Below the pieces are notes generated by a model. That model saw nothing but the letters and a program-made list of their open reading frames with translations, did not search any database and had not been told where the DNA came from. This document shows, piece after piece, positions 59,339-64,000 of a stretch of DNA of 64,000 nucleotides; the stretch's first letter is position 1; each line of letters starts with the position of its first letter. The translations under genes were made by a program, and so were the position numbers. Source of the DNA: Thamnaconus septentrionalis (lineage: Eukaryota; Chordata; Actinopteri; Tetraodontiformes; Monacanthidae); the NCBI GenBank assembly GCA_009823395.1, contig CM020509.1, forward strand, positions 21,220,001-21,284,000, given 5' to 3'.

Positions 59339-62300
59339 CCGCAGCCACCACCTCCACCTGCACCTGCACCACATCCTGCACCACCTCCTCCACCACCACC
59401 ATTACCACCACCGCTACCTCCACCTCCTCCACCACCACATCACCTATACCACCACCACTACCTCCACCACCACACCACATGGTGGTGGTACCTCCACCTC
59501 CACCACCACATCGCCTATACCACCACCACTACCTCCACCACCATACCACATGGTGGTGGTACCTCCACCTATACCACCACCACCACCTCCACCACCACAT
59601 CGCCTATACCACCACCACTACCTCCACCTCCACCACCACATCACCTATACCACCACCACTACCTCCACCTCCACCACCACATCACCTATACCACCACTAC
59701 CTCCACCTCCTCCACCACCACATCGCCTATACCACCACTACCTCCACCTCCTCCACCACCACATCACCTATACCACCACCACACCACATGGTGGTGGTAC
59801 CTCCACCTCCACCACCACATCGCCTATACCACCACCACTACCTCCACCTCCACCATCACATCACCTATACCACCACCACTACCTCCACCACCACACCACA
59901 TGGTGGTGGTACCTCCACCTCCACCACCACATCGCCTATACCACCACCACTACCTCCACCTCCACCACCACATCACCTATACCACCACCACCACCACCTC
60001 CACCTCCACCACCACATCACCTATACCACCACTACCTCCACCTCCTCCACCACCACATCACCTATACCACCACTACCTCCACCTCCTCCACCACCACATC
60101 GCCTATACCACCACCACTACCTCCACCACCACATCGCCTATACCACCACCACTACCTCCACCACCACCACCACATCACCTATACCACCACTACCTCCACC
60201 ACCACCACCACATCACCTATACCACCACCACTACCTCCACCACCACATCACCTATACCACCACTACCTCCACCTCCACCACCACATCACCTATACCACCA
60301 CCACTACCTCCACCACCACCACCACATCACCTATACCACCACCACTACCTCCACCACCACATCACCTATACCACCACTACCTCCACCTCCACCACCACAT
60401 CACCTATACCACCACCACTACCTCCACCTCCACCACCACATCACCTATACCACCACTACCTCCACCTCCTCCACCACCACATCACCTATACCACCACCAC
60501 TACCTCCACCACCACATCACCTATACCACCACCACCTCCACCACCACATCGCCTATACCACCACCACTACCTCCACCACCACCACCACATCACCTATACC
60601 ACCACCACTACCTCCACCACCACATCACCTATACCACCACTACCTCCACCTCCACCACCACATCACCTATACCACCACCACTACCTCCACCTCCTCCACC
60701 ACCACATCGCCTATACCACCACCACTACCTCCACCTCCACCACCACATCACCTATACCACCACCGCTACCTCCACCTCCTCCACCACCACATCACCTATA
60801 CCACCACCGCTACCTCCACCTCCTCCACCACATCACCTATACCACCACCACTACCTCCACCACCACCACCACATCACCTATACCACCACCACTACCTCCA
60901 CCACCACATCACCTATACCACCACTACCTCCACCTCCACCACCACATCACCTATACCACCACCACTACCTCCACCTCCACCACCACATCACCTATACCAC
61001 CACTACCTCCACCTCCACCACCACATCACCTATACCACCACCACTACCTCCACCTCCTCCACCACCACATCGCCTATACCACCACCACTACCTCCACCTC
61101 CACCACCACATCACCTATACCACCACCACTACCTCCACCACCACATCACCTATACCACCACCACTACCTCCACCTCCACCACCACATCACCTATACCACC
61201 ACTACCTCCACCTCCACCACCACATCACCTATACCACCACTACCTCCACCTCCTCCACCACCACATCACCTATACCACCACTACCTTCACCTCCTCCACC
61301 ACCACATCGCCTATACCACCACCACTACCTCCACCACCACCACCACATCACCTATACCACCACCACTACCTCCACCACCACATCACCTATACCACCACTA
61401 CCTCCACCTCCACCACCACATCACCTATACCACCACCACTACCTCCACCTCCTCCACCACCACATCGCCTATACCACCACCACTACCTCCACCACCACAT
61501 CACCTATACCACCACCACTACATCCACCTCCACCACCACTACCTCCACCTCCTCCACCACCACATCACCTATACCACCACCACTACCTCCACCTCCTCCA
61601 CCACCACATCACCTATACCACCACCGCTACCTCCACCTCCTCCACCACATCACCTATACCACCACCACTACCTCCACCTCCTCCACCACCACATCACCTA
61701 TACCACCACCGCTACCTCCTCCTCCACCACCACATCACCTATACCACCACCACTACCTCCACCTCCTCCACCACCACATCACCTATACCACCACCACTAC
61801 CTCCACCTCCTCCACCACCACATCACCTATACCACCACCACTACCTCCACCTCCTCCACCACCACATCACCTATACCACCACCGCTACCTCCACCTCCTC
61901 CACCACCACATCACCTATACCACCACTACCTCCTCCTCCGCCACCACATCACCTATACCACCACTACCTCCACCCTCCACCTCCACCACCACATCACCTA
62001 TACCACCACTTTAACCTCCTCCACCACCACCATTGCCACCACCACTACCTCCACCTCCTCCACCACCATCACCACCACTACCTCCACCACCATCACCACC
62101 TCCACCACCCACACTACGACCACCGCCTCCACCACATCCACCACCACAACCACCTCCACCTGCACCACCCTCACCGTGACCACCACCTGCGCCCCCACCT
62201 CCTCCACTACCACCATCACCACCACTACCTCTACCTCCACCATATCCACCACCATCACCTCCACTACCTCCTCCACCACCACCACCACCACCACCGCTTC

Positions 62301-62345
62301 CACCTGCACCTCCTTCACCACCACCTCGACCACTACCTCCACCTC
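59339..62345. repeat. 3-kb CCA/CTA triplet array, open in three frames
   Basis: Tandem units such as CATCACCTATACCACCACCA and CTACCTCCACCTCCTCCACC, mostly multiples of three. All three forward frames lack stops for about 2.1-3.1 kb and give Thr/Ser/Pro, His/Tyr/Leu and Pro-rich translations. A CCACATGGTGGTGG foldback occurs four times in the first 600 bp. From about 62010 the units become irregular CCA/CCT. No upstream exon or promoter indicates a gene. Confidence 0.95.
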
Positions 62346-62519
62346 CTGTAATCAGTTCACGCACTGCCTCCACCACCACCTCCACTACTTCCACCACCAC
62401 AACCACCATCACCTCCACCACTACCTCCACCTCCAGTAATCAGTTCATGTTTCTTAGAAAGTAACATACATAACAATAAATAACAATAAAGTAACTGAAA
62501 TAATTATTTTTTTATTAGC

Positions 62520-62790
62520 GATTGATAGGCGGCATTTGGGGGTGCTGCCGCTGCCGCCGCCGCCACCGCTGCCACCGCCACATGTTCGGGGGCTGCGGTG
62601 GTGATGAGGGGCGGCGGCGAGCAGCGGTGCTGGGAAGGAAAGCACAACCTTTCAATAATGGAACAGCTCCCGGCTGATCCTTCGCTTCTCATTAACCTGC
62701 AGAATGAGTTCAGCCGCCGCCGCAGCCGGCCGCTAAGAGCACCAGAAAGACGAGAATGCCAAAGGTCAGAGGTCAGGTGGGCAGGGCCAG
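62520..62790. other. Candidate conserved noncoding block
   Basis: GC-rich sequence with CCG triplets, then the complex stretch around TTTCAATAATGG and CATTAACCTGCAG. No convincing coding frame. Conservation untested. Confidence 0.22.
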
Positions 62791-63015
62791 TGGGGTGATG
62801 CCAGTGCGGCAGGTGCCCACACACACACGCACAGGAATCAAGTACACAAAACCAACCAACGGTCAGATGACTTGTGGGTTTTTATTTTTATTGATTTATT
62901 ATGTTGTAATTCGACACCTGAAAGTTTTTAATTATAAAGCGTCAATAATGTCCTGGGGAGTTAATGTACTTGAACTGTGGAGAAATAACAGTCACAAATG
63001 ATTTGATTAATAAAT

Positions 63016-63036
63016 GTATTATTATTGTTATTATTA

Positions 63037-63082
<46 letters not shown>
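63016..63082. repeat. (ATT)n microsatellite
   Basis: ATT triplets with GTT and ATC variants. Confidence 0.95.
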
Positions 63083-63083
<1 letters not shown>

Positions 63084-63085
63084 AC

Positions 63086-63204
63086 TTGTCCAATAACTTG
63101 TCCAGGGTGTCACCCTGCCTTCGCCCTAAGACAGCTGGGATAGGCTCCAGCAGACCCCCGTGACCCTGAATAGGAATAAGAGGGTATAGAAGATGGATGG
63201 ATAT
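63086..63204 (+). repeat. Rex3/RTE-like LINE 3' end
   Basis: TCCAGGGTGTCACCCTGCCT, then AGCTGGGATAGGCTCCAGCA, then a tail of ATGGATGGAT. This is a very common fish repeat end with the GATG-type tail associated with Rex3-group LINEs (family knowledge). Only about 120 bp of the 3' end is present. CAATAACTTGTCC/TAACTTGTCC is duplicated at its left edge. Confidence 0.7.
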
Positions 63205-63299
63205 TATTATTATTAACAGTGTTAGTAGTAGTAGTAGTGTTAGTAGTTCTACTATAACAGTATTTAGAATGCTTAGATTTGATACCACTATAATCCTTG

Positions 63300-63401
63300 G
63301 GGCAACTACAACATGCATACTGTATATACCATATGCGTATATATAGAATAGAGTATGCGTATGCATATGTATCTACATACAAATATATGTAAGTACATAC
63401 A

Positions 63402-63453
<52 letters not shown>

Positions 63454-63500
63454 ATATGTGTACAGTATACATATATATATGTATATATACACACACAGTA
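63300..63500. repeat. TA/TG microsatellite
   Basis: TATGCG/TATA variants, then (TA)n at about 63405-63440 and TGTGTG to 63452, followed by more TA. Confidence 0.9.
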
Positions 63501-63901
63501 TATACGATAGGTTTCCTATTGGCTGATGCGCAGTTATCTTGTGTGATTCCACCTGTTGTGCATTTTGTTCTTTTGTCAAAGGAGATTTTAATTTATGTTA
63601 TTTCATTTTGTTTTCTTGAAGTCTGTCTGGTTTGAAGCTTTTCCTTCCCTTTTTCCAGTTTTACACAGATTCAGACAGCAGCTCGTCTCAAACAAGCCTC
63701 ACACCCCGCTGCACTTATTTTTTTCATCTCTATTATACTTTTTTTCTTTTGCCTCCTCCTCTTCTTCTCTTCTTTTCCCCCAAACCCCCATCGAGCTTGT
63801 AGCTGCTTCTTCAGACGAGGAGCAGTGAAGGACTCGCTCTCTCCGCAGCTCAAGACAGGAGCGCGAGAGAGGCAGAGAAGAAACAAAACAAATCCTCCGA
63901 C

Positions 63902-64000
63902 ATGGCGCCCGAGGCTAGCGGTTGTATCCCCGCCGCCGCCGCTGTATGTGCGCTGCACGCACCGCAACCGCCTTCATCCTCCTGCCCGGCTGACGGCTAC
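63902..64000 (+). CDS. Possible first coding exon, cut by the window edge
   Basis: An ATG in good context (GACATGG) opens a frame of 33 codons to the window end, MAPEASGCIP then AAAAVCALHAP and a Pro/Ser stretch. The preceding 260 bp changes from pyrimidine-rich to GC-rich and repeat-free, which would fit a 5' UTR and promoter-proximal DNA. I do not recognise the protein. The evidence is only an open frame at an edge. Confidence 0.3.
   Translation, partial: MAPEASGCIPAAAAVCALHAPQPPSSSCPADGY

Overview
The window is nuclear DNA of a ray-finned (teleost) fish, most likely intergenic or intronic. The evidence is the repeat content: an L2-clade LINE with an esterase-type ORF1, Tc1-like and hAT transposons, BEL/Pao and Ty3/gypsy elements, a Rex3/RTE-like LINE tail ending in a GGAT repeat, and very dense microsatellites. 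I find no complete host protein-coding gene. The only host-gene candidate is a possible first coding exon running off the right edge (63902-64000). Long open frames elsewhere are translations of simple repeats or broken transposon genes.

Layout. 1-12.5 kb: GC-rich unique sequence studded with microsatellites: a 48-bp ATCC minisatellite, about 900 bp of (CT)n, 450 bp of (GA)n, CAG/CTG/CTT runs and a 1.3-kb ATC-type array. Several unique blocks look like candidate conserved noncoding DNA, which I cannot test. 12.9-18.9 kb: the C-terminal part of a restriction-like-endonuclease LINE lying between two (TA)n arrays, a GGGCTGTCA-type DNA element, then a decayed BEL/Pao retrotransposon whose RT/RNaseH part has been lost and is occupied by a truncated LINE. 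19-22.9 kb: mostly unique sequence, a tRNA-like SINE candidate, and a locally duplicated and partly inverted block.

22.9-39.9 kb: a head-to-tail duplication (unit A 22946-34307, unit B 34308-39906). Unit A carries a 4.8-kb L2 insertion with a target-site duplication, and unit B preserves the empty site. Each unit holds a DNA element inside TA repeats and a 112-bp satellite full of TGACTCA and CACATG motifs. The unit A satellite is so ragged that uncollapsed haplotypes or uncorrected long-read error must be considered alongside true duplication.

39.7-47.6 kb: nested elements on both strands. Ty3/gypsy LTR and gag pieces surround a broken hAT transposase, next to a Tc1-like element with about 200-bp inverted repeats. 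A non-autonomous hAT with an 8-bp target duplication follows. 49.6-51.6 kb: an element with CACTC termini. 54.6-57.4 kb: a second, internally deleted Ty3/gypsy element holding half of a tRNA-Ser sequence, a foldback and, inside its LTR, a solo LTR with a 5-bp target duplication. 57.3-58.8 kb: LINE, hAT-like and Harbinger fragments. 59.3-62.3 kb: a 3-kb CCA/CTA triplet array open in all three forward frames. 62.4-64 kb: a LINE tail, microsatellites and the candidate exon.

The coding pieces do not form a pathway; each belongs to an independent mobile element, and most are broken. Functional assignments rest on motifs I could read by eye. No alignment or database search was run.
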